A stretch of 34,411 nt of DNA from positions 1 to 34,411 of the forward strand of contig JAGYPA010000035.1 in NCBI GenBank assembly GCA_018399255.1. The letters are read 5' to 3'. The position numbers and the translations under genes were made by a program. The notes beneath the pieces are model-generated. The model was not told the origin of the DNA. It saw only the letters and a program-made list of their open reading frames with translations, and searched no databases. Position 1 is the first letter of the stretch. The number at the start of each line of letters is the position of its first letter. Below, piece by piece: positions 16,153-25,307 of this stretch. The stretch is from Spirochaetales bacterium (GTDB lineage Bacteria > Spirochaetota > Spirochaetia > JABMQR01).

Positions 16153-17805
16153 TCAGCTGTTATAATCCAGAACACCTGGATCGTAATCTTCAGGAGGTTC
16201 AAACCCCAGAAGCTCGATGCAGGTCGCTGCAAGCGAACTGATGCCCAGCCCCTTTTTCAGCTCTTTCTTATATTCGCCCTTATATCCCGGATCATAGAGT
16301 ATGCACGGTACCGGATTCAGCGAGTGAGCAGTTTTCGCCTGGGGACTGCCGTCAGCCTTGCGCTTGACGGCTCCGTTTTTATCATGCTCATACATATCAT
16401 CAGAATTTCCGTGATCGGCACTGATCACCATGACCCCGCCGGCCTTTTCGACACCTTTTTTGAGCCTTCCCAGCTGCAGATCCATGGCTTCCAGAGAACA
16501 GAGGACCGCCTGATAGATACCGGTATGTCCGACCATATCCCCATTGGGGAAGTTCAGCTTGATAAAATCATATGTGCCCTCTTCAAGCTCCTTCAGAACC
16601 CGATCTGTTATTTCGGCGCACTTCATCCACGGCCGCTGTTCAAAGGGAAGAATATCAGAGGGTATTTCGACATATTCCTCAAGGGCGGCATCAAATTTTC
16701 CGGTCCGGTTGCCGTTAAAGAAATAGGTAACATGCCCAAACTTCTGAGTTTCACTGATAGAAAACTGCTTTACCCCGCTTTTGCACAGATATTCAGCCAT
16801 GGTCCGGTCAATAGCCGGGGGACTGACCAGATACTGGGCAGGAACGTGAAGATCTCCGTCATACTCCATCATTCCCGCATATTCCACCTTGGGAATACGC
16901 TTCCGGTCAAATTCCTCTAAATTCTCAGCCTCAAACGCTTTCGTGATTTCAAGAGCCCGGTCACCGCGAAAATTGAACAGAATAAAACTGTCTCCATCTA
17001 CCACCGGCCCAACCGGCTTGCCATTCTCCGCAATGATAAAGGGAGGCAGATCCTGATCTATCGCTCCGGTTTCTCCGCGAAGAACTTCTACGGCTTCATG
17101 TGCTGAAGCAAACTGGCGCCCTTCTCCCAGCACATGGGTTTCCCAGCCTTTGCGTACCATATCCCAGTTGGCATTATACCGATCCATGGTAACAACCATC
17201 CGGCCGCCTCCTGAAGCTATGCGGGCATCAAATTCGTCAGTACTCATACCAAGCAGGAAATCCTGTAAAGGATCGATATATTCGAGAGCAGAGGTTTCGC
17301 CCACATCACGGCCGTCAAGCAGAGCATGAATTCTGACCCGCTTTACCCCCGCTTCTTTTGCTTTTTCCACCATTGCCATGAGATGAGCAATATTTGAATG
17401 AACGTTTCCATCCGAAACCAGCCCCAGGAAATGAAGTGTTCCGCCGGAATTCCTGACATTCTCGACGAGCTTGTTCCAGACATCCCCGGCAAAGACTGCA
17501 CCGGAATCAATTGATTTATTTACCAGCTTAGCTCCCTGAGCAAAAACGCGTCCGCAGCCAATGGCATTATGCCCGACCTCGCTGTTTCCCATGTCGTCAT
17601 CACTGGGAAGTCCTACCGCTGTCCCATGAGCTTTAAGCCGTGTGCAGGGGGCCGTCTCGAGCAGCCCGTCAAGAGTTGTCGTATAGGCTTCTGCTGCAGC
17701 ATCGCCTTCAGCATACTTGCCAAATCCTACTCCATCCATGATAACCAGCACCACAGGGCCTTTCCGTCTGGTAAATCGGGTATTCTTTTTTAACGCTTCA
17801 GTCAT
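16153..17805 (-). CDS. gpmI: 2,3-bisphosphoglycerate-independent phosphoglycerate mutase
   Basis: 550 residues, a little longer than the 510-515 of many bacterial enzymes. It interconverts 3- and 2-phosphoglycerate in glycolysis using two metal ions. Motifs are VLVIMDGVGFG (first metal Asp), DDDMGNSEVGHNAIG with the phosphorylated Ser75, LLDGRDVGETSALEYI, FNFRGDRALEIT, FPNGDMVGHTG and SADHGNSDDM (metal ligands). The ATG at 17805 has AGGAG 8 nt upstream, inside the end of the CDF gene only 5 bp away, so they are likely co-transcribed. The pairing is compatible with an Mn-dependent enzyme beside a metal transporter, but that link is only suggestive. Confidence 0.96.
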   Translation of the reverse strand: MTEALKKNTRFTRRKGPVVLVIMDGVGFGKYAEGDAAAEAYTTTLDGLLETAPCTRLKAHGTAVGLPSDDDMGNSEVGHNAIGCGRVFAQGAKLVNKSIDSGAVFAGDVWNKLVENVRNSGGTLHFLGLVSDGNVHSNIAHLMAMVEKAKEAGVKRVRIHALLDGRDVGETSALEYIDPLQDFLLGMSTDEFDARIASGGGRMVVTMDRYNANWDMVRKGWETHVLGEGRQFASAHEAVEVLRGETGAIDQDLPPFIIAENGKPVGPVVDGDSFILFNFRGDRALEITKAFEAENLEEFDRKRIPKVEYAGMMEYDGDLHVPAQYLVSPPAIDRTMAEYLCKSGVKQFSISETQKFGHVTYFFNGNRTGKFDAALEEYVEIPSDILPFEQRPWMKCAEITDRVLKELEEGTYDFIKLNFPNGDMVGHTGIYQAVLCSLEAMDLQLGRLKKGVEKAGGVMVISADHGNSDDMYEHDKNGAVKRKADGSPQAKTAHSLNPVPCILYDPGYKGEYKKELKKGLGISSLAATCIELLGFEPPEDYDPGVLDYNS

Positions 17806-17810
17806 TACAG

Positions 17811-18824
17811 TTACTCCTGTTTTTTTATGAGATTTTCATTCAGTCCGTAAATCTCACGTTTTTCATAATTTCCCACCGGCTCAATATGTACTTGCGTATC
17901 ATATACATCGGGAACGGCAGATTTTATTGCCTTTTCTACCGCCATGGCAATGGCATGCCCCTGCTTTACGGTCAGACTCCCGTCAACCTCAATATCCATA
18001 TCAATAATGTAGACATTATTCAACTTTCGAATCCGGGTTTTATGCGGATTTCCCGTTCCCGGCACAGAATTCACCACTTCAAAAACCTTTCGATACAGTT
18101 CCGGGTCGTCTACGCCATCCATCAGCTCACGGCTCGTCTCGAGAAATATCCCCAAGGCTGTTTTCAATATCCAGAAACTCACCAGCAGCGCTGCTATGGA
18201 ATCAATTACCGGAATTTCCAGCAGAACGGTAAAAAGCAGGCCAACCAGAACGCTTACCGAAATCAGAACATCATTTCGCATATTCTGGGCATCAGCGGCA
18301 ATCATAGCGCTGCCGGCAGCTTTTCCAGCCCGTTTTTTGTACATGCTCAGAAATATTTTCACAACGATAGAAACTATTATTACAGCAAAAGCCGGAAATT
18401 CCGGCAGCTTAAGTTCTTCCGGAGTGATTATTCGCTTGACTGCGCTAACCGCCAGCTGCGCTCCCGCAAAAAAAATTATAAAGGAGAGCAATTTGGTGGC
18501 TATTGTCTCTGCCCTGCCATGCCCATAAGGGTGCTCCTTGTCAGGCGGCTGTGCGGCTATACCTGCTGTAACAAGGGTAACTCCTGAAGTTATCACATCG
18601 GTAAACGAATCGATCCCGTCGCCAATCAAGGCATAGGAGTGAGCCAGAAATCCAAAAGTTATTTTCAGCACGGCAAGAATGGAATTAAAAATTATCCCGA
18701 CCCATGAAGCCCGCTTTATAATTTTCGTCCGCCGTTCGACTGCCTCGCTGGGAGAATGGCTGGAAGCATCGCCGGAGCTTGGATTTGCTACAGTGGAAGG
18801 GTTTTTTGTTTCAGCCATGTGCAT
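17811..18824 (-). CDS. Cation diffusion facilitator (CDF) metal transporter
   Basis: 337 residues. A polar N-terminus (about 35 residues) is followed by about six membrane segments and a cytoplasmic C-terminal domain (DVYDTQVHIEPVGNYEKREIYG). The family block HPYGHGRAE is at about 98-106. Site A ligands by alignment with YiiP are Asp72 and Asp76 (DSFTD) in TM2, with Asn181 and Asp185 (NMRND) in TM5. The TM5 His usual in zinc exporters is replaced by Asn. It exports a divalent metal against protons; which metal is open. The start may be ATG 18824 or ATG 18818; both overlap the end of the peptidase gene by 30-37 nt, implying translational coupling. The Shine-Dalgarno is weak. Confidence 0.92.
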   Translation of the reverse strand: MHMAETKNPSTVANPSSGDASSHSPSEAVERRTKIIKRASWVGIIFNSILAVLKITFGFLAHSYALIGDGIDSFTDVITSGVTLVTAGIAAQPPDKEHPYGHGRAETIATKLLSFIIFFAGAQLAVSAVKRIITPEELKLPEFPAFAVIIVSIVVKIFLSMYKKRAGKAAGSAMIAADAQNMRNDVLISVSVLVGLLFTVLLEIPVIDSIAALLVSFWILKTALGIFLETSRELMDGVDDPELYRKVFEVVNSVPGTGNPHKTRIRKLNNVYIIDMDIEVDGSLTVKQGHAIAMAVEKAIKSAVPDVYDTQVHIEPVGNYEKREIYGLNENLIKKQE

Positions 18825-20569
18825 TCTTCTTCATTCAGCAGACTTTCAAGTTCGGTATATACCAGTGCATGATACTGATTAATCTGTTTTTTTTCATCAT
18901 CGTTAAGAAGGTTCGGATCAATAAGCTGCCGTTCGTAGGGACATCGCGTCAGATCTTCAAAGCCCATAAATTGACCAAATTCAGTTTTTTCGGTATTGCG
19001 GACAGCCAGAAGGTTTTCAATCCTGATGCCGAACCGGCCCTCACGATAAATTCCCGGCTCGTTTGATATAATCATCCCCGGCATCAGAACGGCATCCACC
19101 GGACGCTTACTGATAGACTGCGGCCCCTCATGGACATTGAGCATGAAGCCTACCCCGTGCCCGGTTCCATGCCCGTAATCGATTCCCAAATCCCAAAGAG
19201 GCTTACGGGCAAGCACATCAAGCTGGTATCCGCGGGTTCCTTCCGGAAACTGCTGCCGGACCAGAGCCAGATGGCCCTTCAGAACCAGGGTATACTCCTC
19301 CCGTTGCTGCTGTGTCGGTTCACCTGCAAGAAGGGTCCGGGTAATATCAGTTGTTCCACCAAGATACTGACCTCCGCTGTCCAGAACCAGCAGTCCGGAG
19401 CCTGTGATTACCGCATTCTGCTCCTTTTTTGCTGAATAGTGACAGAGCGCTCCGTTTTCGGCAAAGGCTGCAATGGGAGAAAAGCTTTCACCGATAAAGC
19501 TCTCCTGCTTACCGCGAAAAGAGCGCAGTTTCTCGGCTATGCTCATTTCACTGAGTTCTGAACCATCCTTCCTGGTTTCAAACCAATGGAGGAAAGAGAC
19601 CATCGCGGCTCCATCGTAACGATGAACCCGGCGCATTCCTTCAAGCTCAACGGGATTTTTCAGGGATTTAAGATAGGTTGTCAGATTCACCGCTTCTGTA
19701 ATCCCGGTATGCTCTGCAATTCTCTGATAGAGGGCTATGCTTGTTTTTTCCGGAGACAGCACAACCCTGCTCGACGGAAGAATACAGGCAGGTATTTCAG
19801 AATAAAACGTGTCATACGGAGCAATCTCGATAGTTTCAGTCAGCTTACGCTCAAGCGCTTCCGGTATTTTTCCCTTACTGCAGAAAAGAATGGCAGTCTG
19901 TAACCCTATCAGCAGGTAAGCCGTAAAAACCGGACTATAGGGTACATCGGCTCCGCGCAGATTCAGGGTCCAGGCTATATCATCCAGACTTGAAAGAAGC
20001 AGATATTCGGCTCTATGTCTCTGGAAAAGCTCCTGCCGGATAAGTTCCAGCTTTTTCTCCCTCGCCATTCCGCATACTGCCTCTGGAACTTCCCTCACAG
20101 GAAAATCGGGAATATCGGGTCTCTCCTGCCAGATCTCATCAATCAGCCCCTCGCTGCTTACAAGGTCGATTCCCCAATTTGACAGATCACGGGCAAGCTG
20201 CCTGAAGAGCTCCGCAGAAATCTCTTTTCCCTCAACCGCAGTCCGCGATCCTGGTTTCAGTTCGCCGCTGAGCCATTCGGCGGGAGTTTGCACGCCGGGC
20301 TCATCCGCATGAAGCAGCTCTATCCCCGAAGATTCCAGCTGTTTGGCCGCCTGTATATAGTAGCGAAAATCTGTCCATAAACCGGCTCTATCATGGGTGA
20401 CAACCACGGTTCCTGCAGATCCGGTAAAGCCGGTAAGCCACTGCCGGATTTTCCAACGATCAGGGGTATTCTCACTTTGGTGGGGATCAGATCCGGAAAT
20501 AATGAATGCATCAAATTGATGATAACTCATCTGCCGGCGCAGGCTCTCGATTTTGTTTTTTACCGTCAT
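18788..20569 (-). CDS. Xaa-Pro aminopeptidase (M24B, three-domain type)
   Basis: 593 residues from the ATG at 20569, chosen because GGAG precedes it closely; a 12-codon longer frame lacks such a site. It removes N-terminal residues preceding proline, in the cytoplasm (no signal peptide). Two creatinase-like N-terminal domains (about 1-290) are followed by the pita-bread domain. Its dimetal ligands are visible: VLDSGGQYLGGTTDITRT (two Asp), GTGHGVGFMLNVHEGP (His), SNEPGIYREGRFGIRIENL (two Glu). The length of about 600 residues matches the eukaryote-like APP1 form rather than short E. coli PepP. It lies 74 bp downstream of the GH36 gene. Confidence 0.95.
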   Translation of the reverse strand: MTVKNKIESLRRQMSYHQFDAFIISGSDPHQSENTPDRWKIRQWLTGFTGSAGTVVVTHDRAGLWTDFRYYIQAAKQLESSGIELLHADEPGVQTPAEWLSGELKPGSRTAVEGKEISAELFRQLARDLSNWGIDLVSSEGLIDEIWQERPDIPDFPVREVPEAVCGMAREKKLELIRQELFQRHRAEYLLLSSLDDIAWTLNLRGADVPYSPVFTAYLLIGLQTAILFCSKGKIPEALERKLTETIEIAPYDTFYSEIPACILPSSRVVLSPEKTSIALYQRIAEHTGITEAVNLTTYLKSLKNPVELEGMRRVHRYDGAAMVSFLHWFETRKDGSELSEMSIAEKLRSFRGKQESFIGESFSPIAAFAENGALCHYSAKKEQNAVITGSGLLVLDSGGQYLGGTTDITRTLLAGEPTQQQREEYTLVLKGHLALVRQQFPEGTRGYQLDVLARKPLWDLGIDYGHGTGHGVGFMLNVHEGPQSISKRPVDAVLMPGMIISNEPGIYREGRFGIRIENLLAVRNTEKTEFGQFMGFEDLTRCPYERQLIDPNLLNDDEKKQINQYHALVYTELESLLNEEECTWLKQKTLPL

Positions 20570-20643
20570 CACGCTCTCCAGAAAAAAATAGTTAAGAACA
20601 GTCACATGAAAACATACTCATTCTTTGACACTTGGTAAATACC

Positions 20644-22695
20644 TTATATCAGTGAGGCCCGGCCAACAGTAACACCATGTTCTTCATAAATTAAAGCAGA
20701 ATTATTGTTAATCATGCAAACGCTGGTCCCCTTTGGAAGACGAACCACCACATCCCCGGCAAGCAGCGTTCCTTCGCGAAACGTAATAGTCATTTCATCA
20801 TCTTCCCGGAAAACCTGCTCGATTTCACTTCCAGGAAAAAGCCTCCCGGTAGTACCGATAACTCTCCACGGACTTACCGGTACCTTTGCCCAGCAATGGG
20901 CTTCGATACCGCGAATTTTCCTGGTCCCCCCACCGGAGATAATTCCGGAAATTTCATTGAACCAGGCAGTACCGGCATCACCCGGCAAATTATATTTTCC
21001 CGGTTTTCCCGACAGGTTTATGCAGGCAATATACTGTCGTTTTTTTATTCGAAATTCCACAATATGCAGACCATCCTGCTGCATTGAAGAAATAATGCTT
21101 TTCTCAACCGGCGGAAATGACGAGTAATAGAGCTGCAGCTGCTTTTCGGTATATTCGTCCGGATTATCCGAGGTAAATACCAGACTGCCGAAAAGATTGT
21201 TTACAAAAAACAGAACCTGCTTCTGGGCAGCCGTAAGTTTTGTGCTGCTGTCCCTCAGAATGATAACATCAGGGTCATTCAGGAAAAATCGTGAATTCAG
21301 GTGGCTCCTGCCGATAGTACTGGACAAAGAGCTGCGGGTAGAAACTCTTTCAGGATACCGTAGGGCTTTAAGTCGACGGTCTTCCCAGACAGGACCGACA
21401 TCACTTCCTATTCTGCAGTAGTCCACCTGACCGAAAGTACTGCCAAGAGGAACTCCGCAGCCAAGCAGCAGGCGCTCACCAACCATTTCCCGCAGGAATT
21501 TAACCCCCTCATACATAATGCTGCCCCTCGATTTACCACCCCGGGGAGCAAGAGCCGCGGCATAAAGGAAATCGGCTTTTATCATCTGAAATCCCCAGAC
21601 ATTCACTATGGTATGAAATACAAGACGCAGGTATTCACGTACTTCAGGATGGCTGATATCGAGTCCATAAAAATTTCCGCTCCAGTTAAAGGGGTTATAG
21701 CCGGCTTTTACCGGACCGTGCTCATCCCTCAGTATCCAATCGGCATGGTCGCGGCAAAGAGCCGACGACTCTTCTGCCGCAAAGGGAGCAATCCAGAGCC
21801 CGGGGGAATACCCTGCCTTACGAATCTCCCGCGCCAGACTGGCCATGCCGCCGGGAAATGTCTCCTTTACTGTCAGCCAGTCGCCAACTGCAGCCTGCCA
21901 GCCGTCATCTATCTGGAAAATCCCGATAGGAATCCCCCTTTCAGAAAAAGCTTTCAGATTCTCCTGAATTATCTTTTCTGAGATTTTCTCATAGTACTTA
22001 TACCAGCTTGTCCAACCCATAACCGGTTTTACGGGACGCATCCCGGCCATTGCCTCCCGCTGCCAGTTGTCAAAAATCTCCTGTTCCCCTCCGGTCCCAA
22101 GAAAAAAAGAGAGCACAAGATCCTGCTTATCAAGCCGCTGCCCACTGCATTCCTTTTCAATACGGATACCTGCCAGCTCTTCGCGTTCATGGATAATGAA
22201 TCGGATTATCGTATACCCGCTGCTTTCATCAAGGGAGGCTGCCAGAGTTAGGCTGTGGTCCGGATGGCGCAAATACCCGTAAGTGAACCCTGCAAACTCA
22301 CCTGCCTTCCCGGAATAGGGATTGAAAGACTGGTCTCCATACTGCTTCAGCTGATACTTGCTTATCCAGTGGCTGAACAGCGGGTTCATGGGTTTCTGAG
22401 CACTTGCCGGATCCCGTTCCATGCTTTCCGTCCAGGATTGGAACCCGTTGACAAAACAGGAAACAACCGGCATCGGCAGCGTAAACGATACAGAAAAAGC
22501 TTCCATATCCAGCACTGCCCGACGATCCGGGACAATCCGTATCTGATAGGTAATTCCAGCGGTAATATTCTGTTTTTCTGTTATTATCCGCCCATAGGGA
22601 ATGACAGCCGGATCTCCAATTGCAAAACTCTTGTGATAGGGGACGCCCTCTACCCTGTAGTTGAGTTTTCCCTGCAGTTTTACAACCTCATCCAC
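20644..22695 (-). CDS. GH36-type alpha-galactosidase
   Basis: 683 residues, no signal peptide. The N-terminal beta-supersandwich (about 1-225) is followed by a TIM barrel beginning at PVMGWTSWYKYY. Clan GH-D hallmarks are GIFQIDDGWQ, the nucleophile Asp375 (MIKADFLYA) and the acid/base Asp432 (CRIGSDVGPVW). A C-terminal beta domain follows (about 560-683). It hydrolyses terminal alpha-galactosides, probably imported oligosaccharides. Some GH36 relatives act on other alpha-linked sugars, so the substrate is not certain. The ATG follows AGGA. The gap to lgt upstream is 33 bp, and the grouping with lgt and a peptidase appears metabolic housekeeping rather than a sugar-utilisation locus. Confidence 0.9.
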   Translation of the reverse strand: MDEVVKLQGKLNYRVEGVPYHKSFAIGDPAVIPYGRIITEKQNITAGITYQIRIVPDRRAVLDMEAFSVSFTLPMPVVSCFVNGFQSWTESMERDPASAQKPMNPLFSHWISKYQLKQYGDQSFNPYSGKAGEFAGFTYGYLRHPDHSLTLAASLDESSGYTIIRFIIHEREELAGIRIEKECSGQRLDKQDLVLSFFLGTGGEQEIFDNWQREAMAGMRPVKPVMGWTSWYKYYEKISEKIIQENLKAFSERGIPIGIFQIDDGWQAAVGDWLTVKETFPGGMASLAREIRKAGYSPGLWIAPFAAEESSALCRDHADWILRDEHGPVKAGYNPFNWSGNFYGLDISHPEVREYLRLVFHTIVNVWGFQMIKADFLYAAALAPRGGKSRGSIMYEGVKFLREMVGERLLLGCGVPLGSTFGQVDYCRIGSDVGPVWEDRRLKALRYPERVSTRSSLSSTIGRSHLNSRFFLNDPDVIILRDSSTKLTAAQKQVLFFVNNLFGSLVFTSDNPDEYTEKQLQLYYSSFPPVEKSIISSMQQDGLHIVEFRIKKRQYIACINLSGKPGKYNLPGDAGTAWFNEISGIISGGGTRKIRGIEAHCWAKVPVSPWRVIGTTGRLFPGSEIEQVFREDDEMTITFREGTLLAGDVVVRLPKGTSVCMINNNSALIYEEHGVTVGRASLI

Positions 22696-22728
22696 TTCCT
22701 ACCCCTTTTGCGGGACCCATAATATCTT

Positions 22729-23796
22729 CTATTTTCGCTTTTTCTTCTTTTTACCCGATCGTACAGGGGGTTTCCGCGCAGTAGCAGGTGTTTTGCCGCC
22801 TGTCTTGCCCCCATACTGCTGCTTACCTGACGTGCTGCGATTATGCTTGCTGACAGGTTTTTTTGCCGCTGCCTGCTTTGTCAAAAAGTACAGCACCACC
22901 CCTCCTAGAATCATCAGCAGACAGAGAAGCTGCCCCATCGAAAAGTTCCACGGAGAAAGCAGCAGTGCAGTCGGCTCGGTTTCTTTTCCCAAGGCAATAA
23001 TAAAACCGAGTTCTGCATCCGGTTCACGAAAATATTCAATAAAAAATCTCACCACCCCGTATCCTATAAGATAGAAGCTGATAATGGAACCGTGGAATTT
23101 TTTTCGCTTACGGATAACAAACCAGAGAAACAGCCAGAGAAAAATGCCTTCAAATGCCGCTTCGTAGAGCTGGGAAGGATGCCGGGGCAGATTGACCGCA
23201 CCGACTCCCTCGAAGTTCATTCCTATCCGGGCAGCTGTTTCCCTGACCCACTCAAGACTGGTGGAAAATCTTGGAGCATAGGGAAATACAATACCCCATG
23301 GTTTTTCTGTAACACGCCCCCACAGTTCTCCGTTGATAAAGTTTCCCAGCCTGCCGAAAGTATAGCCAAGCGGAATTCCCGCAACCACCATATCGGCAAT
23401 CTGAAAAAAGTTCAGCTTGTTTTTACGGCTGTAAAGATAACCGCCGGCAATAGCTCCCACAACGCCGCCATGATAGCTCATCCCTTGAAGGCCGGTGAAC
23501 TGCCCATTGCGGAAAGGCCAGAATATCAGCCAGGGATGTCTGAGATAATAGCCGCTGGGATCATAGATTACGGCAGCAAATATCCGCGCCCCGATCAGGA
23601 GCCCGAGAATCGTCCAGAGAAAAAGTGATACAGCATCGTCCTGGGAAAGGGAAAGTTCCGATCTTTTCACCTGATAGATAAACAGAATATAAGTCAGGGA
23701 AAAGGCGATAATATACATCAGCCCGTACCACCGGAGCGGAAATCCCGGGATAATCTCTGGTGTAAGCCACGATGGAAAATTACTGAATTGTATCAT
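22729..23796 (-). CDS. lgt: Prolipoprotein diacylglyceryl transferase
   Basis: 355 residues from the ATG at 23796, chosen for AAAAGG 6 nt upstream. Lgt moves diacylglycerol from phosphatidylglycerol to the lipobox cysteine of prolipoproteins in the inner membrane. Seven membrane segments are visible. Key residues are His109 (GMSYHGGVVG), Arg149 and Asn152 (FGRLGNFINGELWGR), equivalent to E. coli His103, Arg143 and Asn146, plus the C-terminal HPSQLYEA. The last 45 residues form a long, very basic tail (KPVSKHNRSTSGK, ending GKKKKKRK), beyond the usual 260-290 residues. It is the first gene of the minus-strand string. Confidence 0.95.
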   Translation of the reverse strand: MIQFSNFPSWLTPEIIPGFPLRWYGLMYIIAFSLTYILFIYQVKRSELSLSQDDAVSLFLWTILGLLIGARIFAAVIYDPSGYYLRHPWLIFWPFRNGQFTGLQGMSYHGGVVGAIAGGYLYSRKNKLNFFQIADMVVAGIPLGYTFGRLGNFINGELWGRVTEKPWGIVFPYAPRFSTSLEWVRETAARIGMNFEGVGAVNLPRHPSQLYEAAFEGIFLWLFLWFVIRKRKKFHGSIISFYLIGYGVVRFFIEYFREPDAELGFIIALGKETEPTALLLSPWNFSMGQLLCLLMILGGVVLYFLTKQAAAKKPVSKHNRSTSGKQQYGGKTGGKTPATARKPPVRSGKKKKKRK

Positions 23797-23823
23797 GAGC
23801 AATCCTTTTAATTCTAAAATAAA

Positions 23824-23852
23824 AGTGTACGCATGGACCGGGTTGTGGTCAA
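23824..23852 (-). promoter_or_regulatory. lgt promoter
   Basis: On the minus strand TTGACC (23852-23847) and TACACT (23829-23824) are separated by 17 bp. Transcription would begin near 23817, leaving a leader of about 20 nt with AAAAGG. The -35 overlaps that of the divergent protease gene. Confidence 0.55.
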
Positions 23853-23875
23853 TAGGCAGTATGTTGTAGTATATT
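23846..23875 (+). promoter_or_regulatory. Promoter of the S41 protease gene, possibly leaderless
   Basis: TGGTCA (23846-23851) and TATATT (23870-23875) are separated by 18 bp, then 6 nt to the ATG at 23882. TAGTAT (23867-23872) is an overlapping alternative -10. No Shine-Dalgarno is present. The -35 shares five bases with that of lgt, so the two promoters are back to back. Confidence 0.4.
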
Positions 23876-23881
23876 CCTATT

Positions 23882-25303
23882 ATGATGAATTATACAACAA
23901 TCAGACGCAAAACATGTATGATGGCTGTCCTTTTGATTTTTACCGTTTCCGGCATCTTTGCAGGGGCGTGGGTTCCTCCGGGAGCAATCGGGGCAGCAGC
24001 AGGCCAGGATGAAATAGACCTTGCCATGCAGAAACTGGAGACTCTCTATCGTTTCATAGAACAGACTTTCATCTATGACATCGATCCGGACGCTGTCTAC
24101 GACAGCATGGCAAAGGGGCTGTTTTCTGCGCTGGATGATCCCTACTCCGAATATATTACAGCAGAAGAGTCTCAGGATATTGAAGATCTGACCCGGGGCG
24201 TATATGGAGGAATCGGAGCCTATATTTCAAAGCCGAACCCCTCCTATATTGACTATGAGGATCCGGAAACCTATATGGTGATGATAGTTGCTCCATTTCT
24301 CGGTTCTCCGGCATATAAATCCGGGCTGCATGCAGGCGACCTCATTTCGGAAATCGACGGAAAAAAAGTCGATGAGTACACAGCTCAGGAATCTGCGGCA
24401 AATCTCCGCGGAGAACCCGGAACAACGGTCAAGCTCCTGGTACACAGAGGGAATTCTTCCTTTACCGTTGAGGTTGTTCGTGAAATTGTGGAAATACCGA
24501 CAGTACGTTTTGATATGATCGATGATATCGGCTATATGCAGATTCTTGAATTTACCCCGGTCACTCCCGAGAAGGTGAAAGAGGCTGTTACCGACTTTAC
24601 CGAAAACGGCTATAGCGGAATTATTATGGACTTGCGCAGCAATCCAGGCGGCAGTGTGGACTCTGCTGTTCAGATTGCCGATCTTTTTCTCTCCTCCAAG
24701 ACAGTTCTGATTATGGAATCGGGGAAGCAGAAAGAAACTTCACAGTACAGAACCCGTACGGGAGAAACCGTTCCGCCTGAAATCCCTCTTATCGTCCTGA
24801 CAAACGGAGGAACTGCGTCAAGTTCCGAAATTCTGGCCGGAGCCCTGCGCGATAATGACAGAGCCAGCGCAATTATCGGAGAAACAACGTTTGGCAAAGG
24901 ACTTGTGCAGAATGTCTATCCCTTCGACGATGATGACTTTTTCAAGATAACTTCAGCGCAATACTTTACCCCTGACGGCAATGATATCCACGAAATCGGC
25001 ATTGTTCCTGATATTGAAATTGTTGAACCGGAACTTACCGATGAGGAACTGGAAGCCTACTCCCGTATTCAGGATGAAAAGCTTATTCAGTCCTTTACCG
25101 ATGCGCACGAAGAATTTATTGATGAAGAGGTGGACGCGTTTATTCTGGAACTGCAGGAATCCGGAATTACCCTGGAGCGTCGTCTGCTGAGGAAGCTGAT
25201 CAGGAATTCATTTGAGGCCACCATGGATTTTCCTCCCATTTATGATCTGGAATATGATGATGTGCTTAATCGGGCTATCGAATTTATCAGGACGGGAGAA
25301 TAA
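23882..25303 (+). CDS. S41 carboxyl-terminal processing protease (CtpA type)
   Basis: 473 residues. A signal peptide or anchor spans about 1-40 (MMAVLLIFTVSGIFAGA), so it acts in the periplasm. A PDZ domain lies around 105-190 (APFLGSPAYKSGLHAGDLISEIDG). The S41 core follows, with the Ser-Lys dyad Ser313 (NGGTASSSEILAGAL) and Lys339 (TTFGKGLVQNV). CtpA-type enzymes trim or degrade secreted proteins from their C-terminus. The C-terminal 110 residues are acidic (EPELTDEELEAYSRI) and are lacking in the shortest CtpA forms. ATG 23882 or 23885 may be used; neither has a Shine-Dalgarno. yjbQ follows after only 4 bp. Confidence 0.95.
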   Translation: MMNYTTIRRKTCMMAVLLIFTVSGIFAGAWVPPGAIGAAAGQDEIDLAMQKLETLYRFIEQTFIYDIDPDAVYDSMAKGLFSALDDPYSEYITAEESQDIEDLTRGVYGGIGAYISKPNPSYIDYEDPETYMVMIVAPFLGSPAYKSGLHAGDLISEIDGKKVDEYTAQESAANLRGEPGTTVKLLVHRGNSSFTVEVVREIVEIPTVRFDMIDDIGYMQILEFTPVTPEKVKEAVTDFTENGYSGIIMDLRSNPGGSVDSAVQIADLFLSSKTVLIMESGKQKETSQYRTRTGETVPPEIPLIVLTNGGTASSSEILAGALRDNDRASAIIGETTFGKGLVQNVYPFDDDDFFKITSAQYFTPDGNDIHEIGIVPDIEIVEPELTDEELEAYSRIQDEKLIQSFTDAHEEFIDEEVDAFILELQESGITLERRLLRKLIRNSFEATMDFPPIYDLEYDDVLNRAIEFIRTGE

Positions 25304-25307
25304 CGGC

